Assembly (NCBI GenBank): GCA_937928635.1
Contig: CALFWM010000048.1
Span: 144,221 to 204,559 of the forward strand
DNA: 60,339 nucleotides
DNA from: an uncultured Sulfitobacter sp.
GTDB lineage: Bacteria > Pseudomonadota > Alphaproteobacteria > Rhodobacterales > Rhodobacteraceae
Direction of reading: 5' to 3'
The stretch's first letter is position 1, and every line of letters starts with the position of its first letter. This document shows positions 1 to 8,931 of this stretch, piece by piece. Below the pieces are notes generated by a model. The model saw only the letters and a list, made by a program, of their open reading frames with translations, did not search any database and was not told where the DNA came from. The position numbers were made by a program, and so were the translations under genes.

Positions 1-198
1 CTTGATACGGGCACCCATGCCAGCCTGTTGGATGCCGGCAACTTTGTGCGCACGCTGACAACGCGACAGGGGTTGCAGACCGGGTGCCTAGAAGAAATCG
101 CGCATGAAAGTGGCTGGATCACAGATGCCGATCTTGATGCCCGCGCAGCACTGTTTTCAAAGAACGACTATGGCAAATACCTCAAGGCGTTGAAGTAA
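1..198 (+). CDS. rfbA: Glucose-1-phosphate thymidylyltransferase, C-terminal fragment
   Basis: Only the last 65 residues are in the window; the gene is cut by the left edge. The peptide opens LDTGTHASLLDAGNF, followed by a RQGLQTGCLEEIA segment and an ending GKYLKALK. This matches the C-terminal part of RfbA/RmlA, which makes dTDP-glucose from dTTP and glucose-1-phosphate as the first step to dTDP-rhamnose for polysaccharides. The next gene (minus strand) is also a sugar nucleotidyltransferase, so the left flank is probably an exopolysaccharide or LPS sugar locus. The stop is TAA at 196-198. The assignment rests on recalled family similarity over a short segment. Confidence 0.85.
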   Translation, partial: LDTGTHASLLDAGNFVRTLTTRQGLQTGCLEEIAHESGWITDADLDARAALFSKNDYGKYLKALK

Positions 199-227
199 GC
201 CCTGAAGATTATCACGCCTGACAATGC

Positions 228-1667
228 CTAGCCTTTTGCGCCCTGACCACGGGCATAAACGTCCTCATACCGGATGATGTCATCCTCGCCCAGATAACTG
301 CCGGTCTGAACCTCGATCAGTTCCATCGGCAGTTTACCGGGGTTTTCCATGCGATGTGTTGCGCCCAGCGGCACGTAGACCGATTGGTTTTCACCAACCA
401 GCTTCACCTCATCATCAATGGTAACGCGTGCGGTGCCTGCCACGACTATCCAGTGTTCGGATCTGTGCACATGGCTTTGCAGGCTTAGCGCGGCACCGGG
501 ATTGACCACAATCCGTTTGACCTGAAACCGGCCACCCAGAATGAGGGTTTCAAAAAACCCCCAGGGTCGGTGATCTTTTGGAAAGGTATCTGCCTGCGGA
601 ATTTTCGCGGCGCGCATGTCTTTGACCACATTGCCAAGGTCAGACACCCGGTTGCGATCCGCCACAAGAACCGCATCGGAGGTGGCAACGGCGATGATAC
701 CATCAAGGCCAAGGCCAACCAGCTGAACAGCGTCATTGTCTGAGCGCAGCAGGGTGTTTTTGCAATCCACAGATCGCGCAGCACCTTGCAATGCCACGCC
801 CGCCTCATCGCTTTCGGCAAGCTGATGCAGCGCGGTCCATCCGCCCAGATCAGACCAATCGCCGGTATGTTCGATCACGGACAGATTGCTCACCTTTTCC
901 ATGATCGCAAAATCAATGGAGATGTCATCGCATTTTGCCCAAGCCTCCGGATCAAGGCGCAGGAATCCCAGATCGGGTTGTGCGGCATTTACGGCGGCTT
1001 CAACATGTTTCAACGTATCCGGGGCATGCGCTGCAAAGGCATCGACAAGCGTTTGTGCCGAGTACATGAAAATACCCGCATTCCACAAATACCCGCCTGC
1101 GGTGATCATGCGTTGCGCTTCGTCACGCTCCGGCTTCTCGACGAATTGTTTCAGGGGCACGGCCCCGTGTTTCTGGCCGTCCCCAAGCTCCAGATATCCG
1201 TACCCGGTCTCTGGCCGGTCGGGCGTGATGCCAAATGTGACGATTTGACCGGCCTGCGCAGCCTCCAGCCCGGCAGCCACCGTCGCCCGAAAGGCATCTG
1301 CTTGTGTGATGTAATGATCTGACGGCGCGGCCAACATGATGGCCTGCGGATCATGCTGTGCCTGAACCACAGCGGCGGCCAAGAGGGCAGGGGCCGTATT
1401 GCGCGCCTCGGGTTCAATCAGCACAGCTCCGGGGTCAATCCCTGCATCGCCCAATTGCTGTGTCGCAATAAAACGAAAATCAGAGTTGGTCACAATCAGC
1501 GGCTTGCCGAATCCGGCACCTGACAGACGGGCACTGGATTGTTGAAACAGACTGCCCTCACCAATCAGCTCAATAAACTGTTTGGGAAATCCCTTGCGCG
1601 ATACAGGCCAAAGGCGGGTGCCGGAACCGCCGCATAAAATTACGGGTGTAATATCTGTTGAGGTCAT
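228..1667 (-). CDS. manC: Mannose-1-phosphate guanylyltransferase / mannose-6-phosphate isomerase (bifunctional)
   Basis: 479 aa, the usual size of bifunctional ManC/AlgA/CpsB. The N-terminal nucleotidyltransferase domain carries GGSGTRLWP at residues 13-21 followed by K29. An FVEKP motif lies near residue 175. The C-terminal cupin-type isomerase domain has the metal-ligand cluster SHVHRSEHW near residue 400. It makes GDP-mannose for capsule, LPS or exopolysaccharide. A longer reading frame starts at 1709, but the ATG at 1667 is preceded by AGAAGG at good spacing and gives the family N-terminus, so it was chosen. It converges with the rfbA fragment, with 29 bases between the stops. Confidence 0.92.
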   Translation of the reverse strand: MTSTDITPVILCGGSGTRLWPVSRKGFPKQFIELIGEGSLFQQSSARLSGAGFGKPLIVTNSDFRFIATQQLGDAGIDPGAVLIEPEARNTAPALLAAAVVQAQHDPQAIMLAAPSDHYITQADAFRATVAAGLEAAQAGQIVTFGITPDRPETGYGYLELGDGQKHGAVPLKQFVEKPERDEAQRMITAGGYLWNAGIFMYSAQTLVDAFAAHAPDTLKHVEAAVNAAQPDLGFLRLDPEAWAKCDDISIDFAIMEKVSNLSVIEHTGDWSDLGGWTALHQLAESDEAGVALQGAARSVDCKNTLLRSDNDAVQLVGLGLDGIIAVATSDAVLVADRNRVSDLGNVVKDMRAAKIPQADTFPKDHRPWGFFETLILGGRFQVKRIVVNPGAALSLQSHVHRSEHWIVVAGTARVTIDDEVKLVGENQSVYVPLGATHRMENPGKLPMELIEVQTGSYLGEDDIIRYEDVYARGQGAKG

Positions 1668-1847
1668 TAATAGCCCTTCTGAAAAATACTTAGCTGAACT
1701 AAGACGCACGTTTAAGTCTATGCATTTTATAACAAGAGACCAAGTGGACCTTAAGGCAACTAATGGTCGAAATTAAGATGAAATTGATTGACAGACTCCC
1801 CCGTGGTGGGGCGCAGTGAGCACTCAGATTAACGCGTGGGGTCGCAT

Positions 1848-2852
1848 ATGGGTCAGCCAGACGTCAGTTCTATCACCCTTGAGGCGATTAAAGAACGGCA
1901 TGAACAGCTGTCTTTCGCAATCCGCCACACGCCGACAATTGAGGTGCCGTGCCCTGCGCTGGGCGGTGGGCATTTGCACTTGAAAATGGAACAGTTTCAG
2001 CACACCGGGACATTCAAGGCGCGCGGTGCTTTGTCCAACGCCCGTGCGATCCCGGCAGCAAAACAAGCGAGGGGTGTCACGGCGGCCAGCGCAGGGAACC
2101 ACGCCATTGCAACGGGATGGGCTGCGCGCCAATGCGGCATACAGGCCCGCGTTGTGATGCAAAACACCGCCAATCCTTACCGGGTGGCGCTGGCCCAGGC
2201 GGTTGCAAGTGAGGTCATCTTGCGTGATCCCGGTGCTGCGACGTTTGGGGAGGCAGAGCGGCTGGCGGCGGAAGAGGGCTGTACCTATATCCATCCATTT
2301 GAGGGCTTGGATACGTTTCTTGGCAGTGCCGGTGTGGGGCTGGAACTGATGCAGGACGTGGCTGATTTGGACGCTGTTGTGGTGTCTGTTGGGGGCGGTG
2401 GCCTGATCAGCGGTGTTGCGGCAGCGGTCAAACTCAGCAATCCAACGTGCAAAATCTACGGTGTTGAACCTACGGGCGCGGCAAACATGTCTGGCAGTCT
2501 GTCGGCTGGCAGCCCGATCACATTGGACAAGGTTGACACCATCGCGGACAGTCTGGCACCCCCTATGGCATTGCCCCTGGGCCACGCGATGTGTGCGGCC
2601 TATGTCGATGATGTTGTGACGGTGAATGATGATCAGATTTGCGCGGGCATGGTCGTATTGGCAGAGGATGCCAAGCTGGCCGTTGAACCCGCCGCAGGTG
2701 CCGCAATGGCGGGTCTGTTGGGACCGCTGCGTGAACGGCTGCAAGGCAAACGTGTGGGTTTGATTGTCTGTGGTGCAAACATCGATTCGCGATTGTTAGA
2801 GACACATTTGGCGCGCGGGCGCGATCATGTTGAGGTGCTGCGCGCGGGGTAG
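1848..2852 (+). CDS. PLP-dependent threonine/serine dehydratase family protein
   Basis: 334 aa, fold-type II PLP enzyme. The Schiff-base lysine is visible in GTFKARGA (K57). An AGNHAIA substrate/cofactor loop and a glycine-rich phosphate cup SVGGGGLISG near residue 183 complete the active site. The family includes threonine/serine dehydratase and the hydroxyectoine-utilisation enzyme EutB. It has no C-terminal ACT domain, so it is more like the catabolic form than biosynthetic IlvA. An in-frame GTG at 1836 would add four residues; ATG 1848 is preferred because the family N-terminus begins there. It stands alone, upstream of a convergent acyl-CoA ligase whose stop codon abuts its own. The substrate cannot be fixed from sequence. 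Confidence 0.8.
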   Translation: MGQPDVSSITLEAIKERHEQLSFAIRHTPTIEVPCPALGGGHLHLKMEQFQHTGTFKARGALSNARAIPAAKQARGVTAASAGNHAIATGWAARQCGIQARVVMQNTANPYRVALAQAVASEVILRDPGAATFGEAERLAAEEGCTYIHPFEGLDTFLGSAGVGLELMQDVADLDAVVVSVGGGGLISGVAAAVKLSNPTCKIYGVEPTGAANMSGSLSAGSPITLDKVDTIADSLAPPMALPLGHAMCAAYVDDVVTVNDDQICAGMVVLAEDAKLAVEPAAGAAMAGLLGPLRERLQGKRVGLIVCGANIDSRLLETHLARGRDHVEVLRAG

Positions 2853-4352
2853 TTACGCAGGGGTTGTCAGATCAGCGATCTTGAGGCGTTGGATTTTGCC
2901 GGAAGGTCCTTTGGGCAAGTCCTCTAACACATACACAACATCCGGCGCCTTGAATGTACCGATCTTTTCACAGCAAATCGCGACCAGCTCGGCTGCTGTC
3001 ACCGCGGAGCCGTCTTTGATCTTTACTGCCGCCTCAACCCGCTCTCCATAGCTCTTGCACGGGCGGGCAAAGGCCGCGGCCTCAATCACGTCAGCATGAG
3101 AATAAAGCGCCTCGTCAATCTCGCGCGGGGCGATGTTTTCTCCGCCTTTGATGATCAGCTCTTTCAGCCGCCCGGTGACAAACAAATACCCATCCACATC
3201 CATGCGTCCCAGATCACCGGTGCGCAGCCAACCGTCGGGGGTAAATGTGCCTGCGGTTGCTTCGGGGTTTTTCAGATATTCACGCATGACATTGGGGCCG
3301 CGCACACAAATTTCTCCCTCGGTTTCCGGCCCAAGTGGTCTCAGGTCCGCCGACATGATACAGGCCTCATTGCCAAATGGGATACCGGGAGAGCCAAATT
3401 TCCGCACGCCTGGGGGCAAGGGATTTGACAGAATTTGCGCTGCAGTTTCCGTCAAGCCCATCGTTTCGACAATGGGCACCTCAAAACGCGTCTCAAACGC
3501 TGTCTGCACATCCGGTGCCAGCGCGGAAGAGGCCGAGCGCCCAAAGCGCAGGCGGGTGCGCACCTGTTGGGTCGGTGCCTCGCCCCCATGCAACAGATGC
3601 GAAATGATCGTGGGGACAACGGAAAACCAGCTTGCCGATGTTTCAGCGGCTTGCGCCCAAAATTGGCTGGCTGAAAATTTTGGCACCATAGCGACGGAGC
3701 CGCCCGACACCAGCGCGCCCATCAACGACACGCAAAGCCCGTTGATGTGATAGATCGGCAGTACGCAAAGCCCACAGTCAGCCACCGTAAGGTCATGGGC
3801 GATGGTCGTTGTCCATCCGCCCGCAAGCAGACTGGCATGGGAATGCACAACACCTTTGGGCCGACCCGTTGTGCCAGAGGTATACATCAGCAGAGCTGAA
3901 TCCTGTGCACTCAGACCATGCAGCGTGGCGGTATCCGTGCCGTTCAGATCGACTTGGGTGATCTGGTTTGGCTTGGTCACCTTCGTGAACAGATCTTGTG
4001 CGTCCGGGTGCACAAAGGCATGGGCCGCCTCTGAATGTTCCAGCGCATAGCTGATCGCCTCTGCCCCGGCCACGAGATTGATCATCGTTGCACGAAAACC
4101 ACCATAGAGCGCGCCATAGAGGGACAAGACACCCTCAAGACTGTTGGGATTCATACAGGCGACGCTCTCCCCTTTGGCGATGCCTTGCGCCGTCAAATGT
4201 CCGGCAATACGGGCGGCGTGATCACGCAATTCTACCCAGGTTAAAACCTGTTTTGTGACCGGAAACTGAAACGCGATGGCATTTTGTTGCGCCCGCGCAT
4301 CCAGCCAGTCCCGCACGGTGCCAGCCGGGGGTGTGTCATAATGCAAGATCAT
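2853..4352 (-). CDS. sauT: AMP-forming acyl-CoA ligase, probable sulfoacetate-CoA ligase
   Basis: 499 aa ANL-superfamily adenylate-forming enzyme. Seen motifs are the P-loop MYTSGTTGRPKG (residues 156-167), the acyl-adenylate motif METMGLTETAA, the hinge-region RTGDLGRMD and the C-terminal catalytic lysine in PSGKIQR (K486). Its ATG overlaps the stop of the upstream acylating aldehyde dehydrogenase (ATGA), so the two are translationally coupled. A ligase coupled to an acylating aldehyde dehydrogenase, next to a divergent regulator and a transporter, mirrors Cupriavidus necator sauRSTU, where SauT activates sulfoacetate. Sequence alone cannot separate a sulfoacetate ligase from a malonyl- or acetate-type ligase. 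The specific name is inference from context. Confidence 0.6.
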   Translation of the reverse strand: MILHYDTPPAGTVRDWLDARAQQNAIAFQFPVTKQVLTWVELRDHAARIAGHLTAQGIAKGESVACMNPNSLEGVLSLYGALYGGFRATMINLVAGAEAISYALEHSEAAHAFVHPDAQDLFTKVTKPNQITQVDLNGTDTATLHGLSAQDSALLMYTSGTTGRPKGVVHSHASLLAGGWTTTIAHDLTVADCGLCVLPIYHINGLCVSLMGALVSGGSVAMVPKFSASQFWAQAAETSASWFSVVPTIISHLLHGGEAPTQQVRTRLRFGRSASSALAPDVQTAFETRFEVPIVETMGLTETAAQILSNPLPPGVRKFGSPGIPFGNEACIMSADLRPLGPETEGEICVRGPNVMREYLKNPEATAGTFTPDGWLRTGDLGRMDVDGYLFVTGRLKELIIKGGENIAPREIDEALYSHADVIEAAAFARPCKSYGERVEAAVKIKDGSAVTAAELVAICCEKIGTFKAPDVVYVLEDLPKGPSGKIQRLKIADLTTPA

Positions 4353-5752
4353 TTGCCCGCGGCAGCCCAGTAACCGGCAAAGATATCCTCAACCACGGGT
4401 TCGTTAACCGGAATTTCGCGGATGATTTTGGCGGTCTGCATGAAGTGTTTCCAATGCAGATTGTCATCCATCGAGTTGCCACCCCAGGTGCCACAGCCCA
4501 TGGACAGCGAAAAGGGCATACCGTTGTTGAAGGCCCCACCCGTGGCAAAACAATGCGCCTGATTCACGATCACGCGGGACGTTGGCAGGGCATGGCCAAG
4601 CTGCACCGCCCGGGCATCAATGGTAGAATGCAGGCCAACGGAGTGGCCCGCCCCCTGATGCGCCAGAATGCGCGCCGTGATGGCAACCGCATCGTCAAAG
4701 TCCGTGGCGCGATAAAGCGCGGCGACGCGGCTGAGCTTTTCGCCAGACAGAGGGTGATCCGGGCCGATGCCCGTTGTTTCCACTGCAATAAATTTGGTAT
4801 CCGCCGGCAGTTGATCCGCAAGGTCGAGTGCATCCAACATCTTGTCCGCATCCTGCGCGATAACGGAACGGTTGAGATGCCCATTAGGCCAGAGCTTGTT
4901 GACAATCGCGGCCTCGTCGGGGGCTTTGTGACCGCCTTCTTCCGCCAAGACCGCCATGAAGTCATCGTAGATCGCATCGACCACCACCATCGCATTTTCA
5001 GAGGAACAGGAGGTCGCGTTGTCAAAGGTTTTGGAGGCGGTGATCTTTTGAGCAGCGGCGCGCAGATCAGCGGTTTCGTCCACGATCACGGTCACGTTAC
5101 CCGCGCCCACGGCCAGGGCTGGCGTACCGGAGGTATAGGCGCGTTTGACGTTGTTCTGGCTGCCCGTGACCACGATGACGTCAGAGATTTCCAGCAGGCG
5201 CTGGGTTTTTTCTTTGGAGCCTTTGCCCTGCACCATCTGCACAAGGTTCTTGTCCTCACCGATCTTGTTGAACTGATCATAAATGTAGCCCAGCAGGGTT
5301 TCGCAGGCAGGCACGCCTTTGGGCGAAGGGGAGAGCACAATCGCGTTGCCACACTTCAGGGCGTTGATGATGTTATTGGCTGGCGTCGCCGCAGGATTGG
5401 TGGAAGGCACAACCGCACCGATCACGCCCATAGGGCGCGCGACTTCTGTGATGCCAGTGGCGGGATCATCAGAGATCACACCGTAGGTCCTGGCCGTAGC
5501 GATATCGCGCATCAGGCCCAGTGTCTTGCGGTGGTTCTTGATGATTTTGTCGGGGACATTGCCAAGGCCCGTTGTTGCAACCGCAAGTTCTGCCAGATGG
5601 CGGTTGCGGGAGGGTTCCATAATCGCCCAGGCAGCGGCCTGTGCGGCGCGGTCATAGCGTTCTTGCGAGCCGTTTGCCTCATAGGCTTGCTGTGCTCTGC
5701 GCGCTGCGTTCACGAGGGCCTCAACGTCAGCAAGATCGGAATGGGCGTTCAT
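4349..5752 (-). CDS. sauS: Acylating aldehyde dehydrogenase, probable sulfoacetaldehyde dehydrogenase (acylating)
   Basis: 467 aa CoA-dependent aldehyde dehydrogenase of the AdhE/EutE/SauS type. The nucleotide-binding segment PMGVIGAVVPSTNP (residues 107-120) and the catalytic cysteine in NATSCSSE (C249) are present. In the sulfoacetate pathway SauS reduces sulfoacetyl-CoA to sulfoacetaldehyde, which Xsc then desulfonates; no xsc gene is in the window. The frame stays open upstream to 5890, but the ATG at 5752 has GGAGAA just before it and gives a normal N-terminus, while the extension runs through two palindromic repeats. It is coupled to the downstream ligase. Other acyl-CoA/aldehyde pairs are possible, so the substrate name is inference. 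Confidence 0.65.
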   Translation of the reverse strand: MNAHSDLADVEALVNAARRAQQAYEANGSQERYDRAAQAAAWAIMEPSRNRHLAELAVATTGLGNVPDKIIKNHRKTLGLMRDIATARTYGVISDDPATGITEVARPMGVIGAVVPSTNPAATPANNIINALKCGNAIVLSPSPKGVPACETLLGYIYDQFNKIGEDKNLVQMVQGKGSKEKTQRLLEISDVIVVTGSQNNVKRAYTSGTPALAVGAGNVTVIVDETADLRAAAQKITASKTFDNATSCSSENAMVVVDAIYDDFMAVLAEEGGHKAPDEAAIVNKLWPNGHLNRSVIAQDADKMLDALDLADQLPADTKFIAVETTGIGPDHPLSGEKLSRVAALYRATDFDDAVAITARILAHQGAGHSVGLHSTIDARAVQLGHALPTSRVIVNQAHCFATGGAFNNGMPFSLSMGCGTWGGNSMDDNLHWKHFMQTAKIIREIPVNEPVVEDIFAGYWAAAGK

Positions 5753-5771
5753 TTGTTTTCTCCTGTCGCAG

Positions 5772-5789
5772 GGCGGGCCAAGGCCCGCC
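5772..5789. repeat. Palindromic repeat, GGCGGGCC family, copy 1
   Basis: Perfect palindrome: GGCGGGCC, two-base loop, GGCCCGCC. It sits between the solute-binding protein and sauS genes, 18 bases from copy 2. The same arms recur at 5807-5832 and 36337-36362. It could fold in mRNA and modulate expression inside the operon. Confidence 0.75.
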
Positions 5790-5806
5790 TTACGGGGTGT
5801 GGTGGT

Positions 5807-5832
5807 GTAAGGCGGGCCTCGGCCCGCCTCAC
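5807..5832. repeat. Palindromic repeat, GTAAGGCGGGC family, copy 2
   Basis: Arms GTAAGGCGGGCC and GGCCCGCCTCAC around a TC centre, with one mismatch. It matches the palindrome at 36337-36362 in its outer GTAAGGCGGGC arm. The position between tctC (ends 5842) and sauS suggests an mRNA hairpin that may set a stoichiometry step between transporter and enzyme. Confidence 0.75.
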
Positions 5833-5841
5833 GGTGTTGGA

Positions 5842-6810
5842 TCACAGACCTGCAAGCAGCTCTTTCAGTGTCTCTTCGCGCTTGGCCCACATCGCCTGAA
5901 CCTCTTCTCGGTTCATGATGTGCATCGGGCTGCCACCGGCCTTCATCTTGCCGGCAACGCGCTTGTTCTCAAACATCGTGGGAACAGTTGCGGCCAGCTT
6001 GTCGATGATGCCCTGTGGCGTGCCCTTGGGGACCATCACACCGCGGAAGTTGACAGAGGCGTTGTCCACGTCAAAACCCTGCTCCATCAGCGTTGGTACA
6101 TCTTCCATGAACGCGTTGCGCTCAAGGTCGAACACACCAAGGATTTTAACGCTGCCTGCTTCACGTGCGCGGAAGGCATCGGAGAGGTTGTTGACCCCGC
6201 CCATGACGTCACCCGCGATGACGGCCTTCATCGCCGCCGCGCCGCCACCCTTGGTCGGGATGTAGGCCATTTTCACGCCAGCGGCTTTTTCCAGTTGCAA
6301 GGCGGCGATGTGGTGACCCACAAACAAGCCCGCCCCAGAGAACGTCAGCTTGCCGGGGTTTGCCTTGGCAAAGTCCACAACGTCGGTCATAGAATTCATC
6401 GGGCTGTCGGCCGCCACCACGAACACGGCAGGGTCAGCACCCCAGTTCGCGATGGGCTCAAAGCTGTCGGTCGAATATTCAACGCCACCTTTGATCGACT
6501 GGGCGATGAAGTGCGGCACGTTGTAGGCGGATAGGGTGTAGCCATCAGGCTCAGCCTGTGTGGCAAACCAGTTCCATCCGACGCGACCACCGGCACCGGG
6601 TTTGTTGAGGATGGCAATGGGCATGCCCAATGCGTCCTCGTTGCCCGCCGTCATTGTCACGATGCGCGCCTGAAAATCAGTGGCACCACCAGCGCCATAG
6701 CTGACAACCATCATCACCGGACGGTCGGGATAATTGGCATGGCCATCGGCCAGTGCCGCACCGGTCATACCCATCAAGGCCAATGCGGCCCCTGCGATTA
6801 CGTTTCTCAT
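5842..6810 (-). CDS. TTT-family periplasmic solute-binding protein (TctC/BugT type)
   Basis: 322 aa, standard size for tripartite tricarboxylate transporter binding proteins. A Sec signal peptide is clear: short basic start, hydrophobic core, and a cleavage site after ALA near residue 22. The mature protein opens with NYPDRPVMMVV and has the family's GAGGATD loop, then NKPGAGG, which contacts carboxylate ligands in this family. It works with the TctB and TctA membrane proteins encoded immediately upstream. A carboxylated sulfonate such as sulfoacetate would fit the binding mode and the downstream enzymes, but the ligand is inferred from context only. Confidence 0.88.
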   Translation of the reverse strand: MRNVIAGAALALMGMTGAALADGHANYPDRPVMMVVSYGAGGATDFQARIVTMTAGNEDALGMPIAILNKPGAGGRVGWNWFATQAEPDGYTLSAYNVPHFIAQSIKGGVEYSTDSFEPIANWGADPAVFVVAADSPMNSMTDVVDFAKANPGKLTFSGAGLFVGHHIAALQLEKAAGVKMAYIPTKGGGAAAMKAVIAGDVMGGVNNLSDAFRAREAGSVKILGVFDLERNAFMEDVPTLMEQGFDVDNASVNFRGVMVPKGTPQGIIDKLAATVPTMFENKRVAGKMKAGGSPMHIMNREEVQAMWAKREETLKELLAGL

Positions 6811-6853
6811 GTCTAGTTCCTCCCAAGGGGTTAAGGTCTGCCGCTTTTGCGGT

Positions 6854-7324
6854 TCAGAAAAATATCTCTCGCGGTGTGTACACTTTCAGTAAGAGTGCGA
6901 AGAGACCGTACATAACGGCCAAAAAGACGGCCGTGATGATGACGCGCTTGACCCATGACAGGACCGCGCCGTGAGGGGCGGGGTCATAAAGGGTCAGCAA
7001 AATGAAAAAGGCGATGGTGGTGGCGGTGTAAAACCCAAGGCCCTTTGCCATCCAAAAGACATAGATCATCGTGATGAAAAGACCGGGCAGCAAACGGATA
7101 AAGTGCGCGCCGCTTAAACCATTGCCAACCTTTGTCCAGCCCAGACAGGCCTTGATAAAGGTCCAGACGGCCAACACCACAAACACCGTCGCGATAAGGC
7201 GGGGAAAGACATAAGCCTCGCTGGGGTGTTGCGTAAAGCTGAGATAGGTCACCCAAACCCCAACCAATGCCACCACACCAGAGGCGACGATGTGCTGCAC
7301 GCGCGGCAGGCTCAGATCACTCAT
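6854..7324 (-). CDS. TTT-family small membrane subunit (TctB)
   Basis: 156 aa with four hydrophobic segments: HIVASGVVALVGVWVTYL, FPRLIATVFVVLAVW, LLPGLFITMIYVF and the C-terminal VIITAVFLAVMYGLF stretch. This is the TctB pattern. The frame is open to 7375, but ATG 7324 overlaps the tctA stop (ATGA) and has GAGGAG upstream, so it is the start. It is coupled to tctA and 43 bases upstream of the binding-protein gene. Confidence 0.85.
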   Translation of the reverse strand: MSDLSLPRVQHIVASGVVALVGVWVTYLSFTQHPSEAYVFPRLIATVFVVLAVWTFIKACLGWTKVGNGLSGAHFIRLLPGLFITMIYVFWMAKGLGFYTATTIAFFILLTLYDPAPHGAVLSWVKRVIITAVFLAVMYGLFALLLKVYTPREIFF

Positions 7325-8832
7325 TGGATGATCTCCTCTTTCGAGATGTAGCGGCGCGAGCGTAATTCCATCCATGCCGAATAGGCGATGGAGGCAATAA
7401 CCAACGCGATTAGCACAAGGTTCATGCCGCCTGTCAGGAAGTAAGGCCCAAGACCGTCAGTTGCATTGGCGATCATGGCACCTTGGGCAAAGTTCTCCTC
7501 GGCAATTGGGCCAAGGATCAGGCCCAGGACCAAGGGAGCCGCAGAAAAGCCAAAGCGTTCAAGAAAATACATCATCACGCCCAGACTTAGCATGACATAA
7601 ACGTCGCCCATGCTGGTCTGCACCGAGTAGCTGCCAAAGACGGCAAGCGCCAGAACGACGGCGGCCATCACATGTTTCGGCACCTGCGCGATCTTTGCGG
7701 CCACGCCTGAGATATAAAGCCCAATCACGCACATCAGGATCTGACCCACCAGCATCGAGTTGATGAACGTCCAGGCCACATTTGCGTGGTTCACAAACAG
7801 GTCGGGACCAGGGAAAATACCGTGGATCAGCAAGCCACCCAGCAGCACTGCCGCAGTGGGGGAGCCGGGGATAGAGAGCGTCAGCAGCGGCACCAAAGAA
7901 GGGCCAACCATCGCGTTATTGGCAGATTCAGCAGCAATCACGCCCTCAGAATGGCCTGTGCCAAATTTGTCCCGCTCGGGCGACAGTTTCTTGGCCTGAT
8001 CATAGGCCACCAGCCCGGCAATCTGCCCGCCGACGCCGGGGATCAGGCCGATGATGGACCCGACAATTGTGCCAATCCCGGCGGCGCGTTTGCGGCGCAT
8101 CAGTTCCCTGATCGCATCAGAAATCCTGTGTTTCTGCACTTTGATCACTTCGGCCGCTGCATCGACACGTCCGCCCGCGAACATGGTGATCACCTGTGGA
8201 ATTGCAAACAGACCAATAAGCGCCGCGATGATGTTGATGCCGCCCCCCAGAGAAGGGTGAAAGACAAACCGCTGCGCGCCCAGCATGTCGTCAAACCCGA
8301 TTGTGGCCAGCCACATCCCGATGCAGCCTGACAACAGGCCTTTGACCAACGATCCGCCATCAAGGCTGCCGATGATGGTCACGCCCAGAATTGCGATCCA
8401 GAACAGTTCTGACGGGCCAAAGGCAAGCGCCCAGCGTGACAATGGTTCGGTGACAGCGATCAACAGGAACACGCCCAGCAACCCGCCCACAAGGGACGCA
8501 AGGAACGACAATTGCAGCGCTTTTGCCCCTTCGCCCTTTGCGGCCATCGCATTGCCGTCCAGCGTGGTGGCAATGTTTGCGGGTGCGCCTGGAATACGCA
8601 GCAAAATCGCACTCACTGCGCCGCCGGCAACGGTGGAGGTATAGAGTGCCCCAAGCAGGATCAGCCCGGCAGCGGGTTCCAGTTTAAACGTAAAAGGGAT
8701 CGCTAAAGCGACGGTCATGGTTGGCGACAGGCCGGGCGTTGCGCCAAAGATCAACCCAAAGACGGTTCCAAGCAGCAACAGCCCAAAGTTGAAGGGCGTA
8801 AAGACATCCCCAAAGTAGAACAGAAATTCCAT
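7321..8832 (-). CDS. TTT-family large membrane subunit (TctA)
   Basis: 503 aa, about 11-12 hydrophobic segments. Family signatures are visible: FGATPGLSPTMTVAL near the N-terminus and GLIPGVGGQIAGLVAYDQAKK in the middle, plus ESANNAMVGPSLVPLLTLSIPGS in overlapping form. TctA is the main permease of tripartite tricarboxylate transporters, driven by an ion gradient. It is the first gene of the five-gene operon read toward sauT, and lies 99 bases from the divergent LacI-type regulator. It probably starts from a promoter controlled by the operator at 8879-8908. Confidence 0.92.
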   Translation of the reverse strand: MEFLFYFGDVFTPFNFGLLLLGTVFGLIFGATPGLSPTMTVALAIPFTFKLEPAAGLILLGALYTSTVAGGAVSAILLRIPGAPANIATTLDGNAMAAKGEGAKALQLSFLASLVGGLLGVFLLIAVTEPLSRWALAFGPSELFWIAILGVTIIGSLDGGSLVKGLLSGCIGMWLATIGFDDMLGAQRFVFHPSLGGGINIIAALIGLFAIPQVITMFAGGRVDAAAEVIKVQKHRISDAIRELMRRKRAAGIGTIVGSIIGLIPGVGGQIAGLVAYDQAKKLSPERDKFGTGHSEGVIAAESANNAMVGPSLVPLLTLSIPGSPTAAVLLGGLLIHGIFPGPDLFVNHANVAWTFINSMLVGQILMCVIGLYISGVAAKIAQVPKHVMAAVVLALAVFGSYSVQTSMGDVYVMLSLGVMMYFLERFGFSAAPLVLGLILGPIAEENFAQGAMIANATDGLGPYFLTGGMNLVLIALVIASIAYSAWMELRSRRYISKEEIIQ

Positions 8833-8878
8833 TGCACCCCGTTGCGCGCACCATCAGCGTTGACAATTTACCCTAGGC

Positions 8879-8908
8879 AATGAAAACAGTTTTGCAAATG
8901 TTTTCATT
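8879..8908. promoter_or_regulatory. Perfect 10+10 bp inverted repeat, candidate LacI-family operator
   Basis: Arms AATGAAAACA and TGTTTTCATT are exact reverse complements separated by ten bases. It lies in the 99-base gap between tctA (minus) and the regulator gene (plus), where an autoregulating local repressor would bind to control both. A TTGACA at 8860-8865 is placed to be a -35 for the regulator. Binding is inferred, not shown. Confidence 0.6.
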
Positions 8909-8931
8909 CTTGACCCATATTTTCAGCTTAT

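Noticed and set aside
1794..1816. Promoter with TTGACA at 1788 upstream of the PLP dehydratase
   Set aside because: No acceptable -10 at 16-18 bases; the spacer contains a GC hairpin, so it was not annotated.
5753..5890. Extension of the acylating dehydrogenase upstream to 5890
   Set aside because: It would translate through two palindromic repeats and overlap the tctC 3' end; ATG 5752 has a strong ribosome site.
4331..5899. 522-codon open frame on the plus strand opposite the acylating dehydrogenase
   Set aside because: His/Gly/Arg-rich composition with no family motif, and it lies antisense to a gene with clear catalytic residues. Long antisense frames are expected at this base composition.
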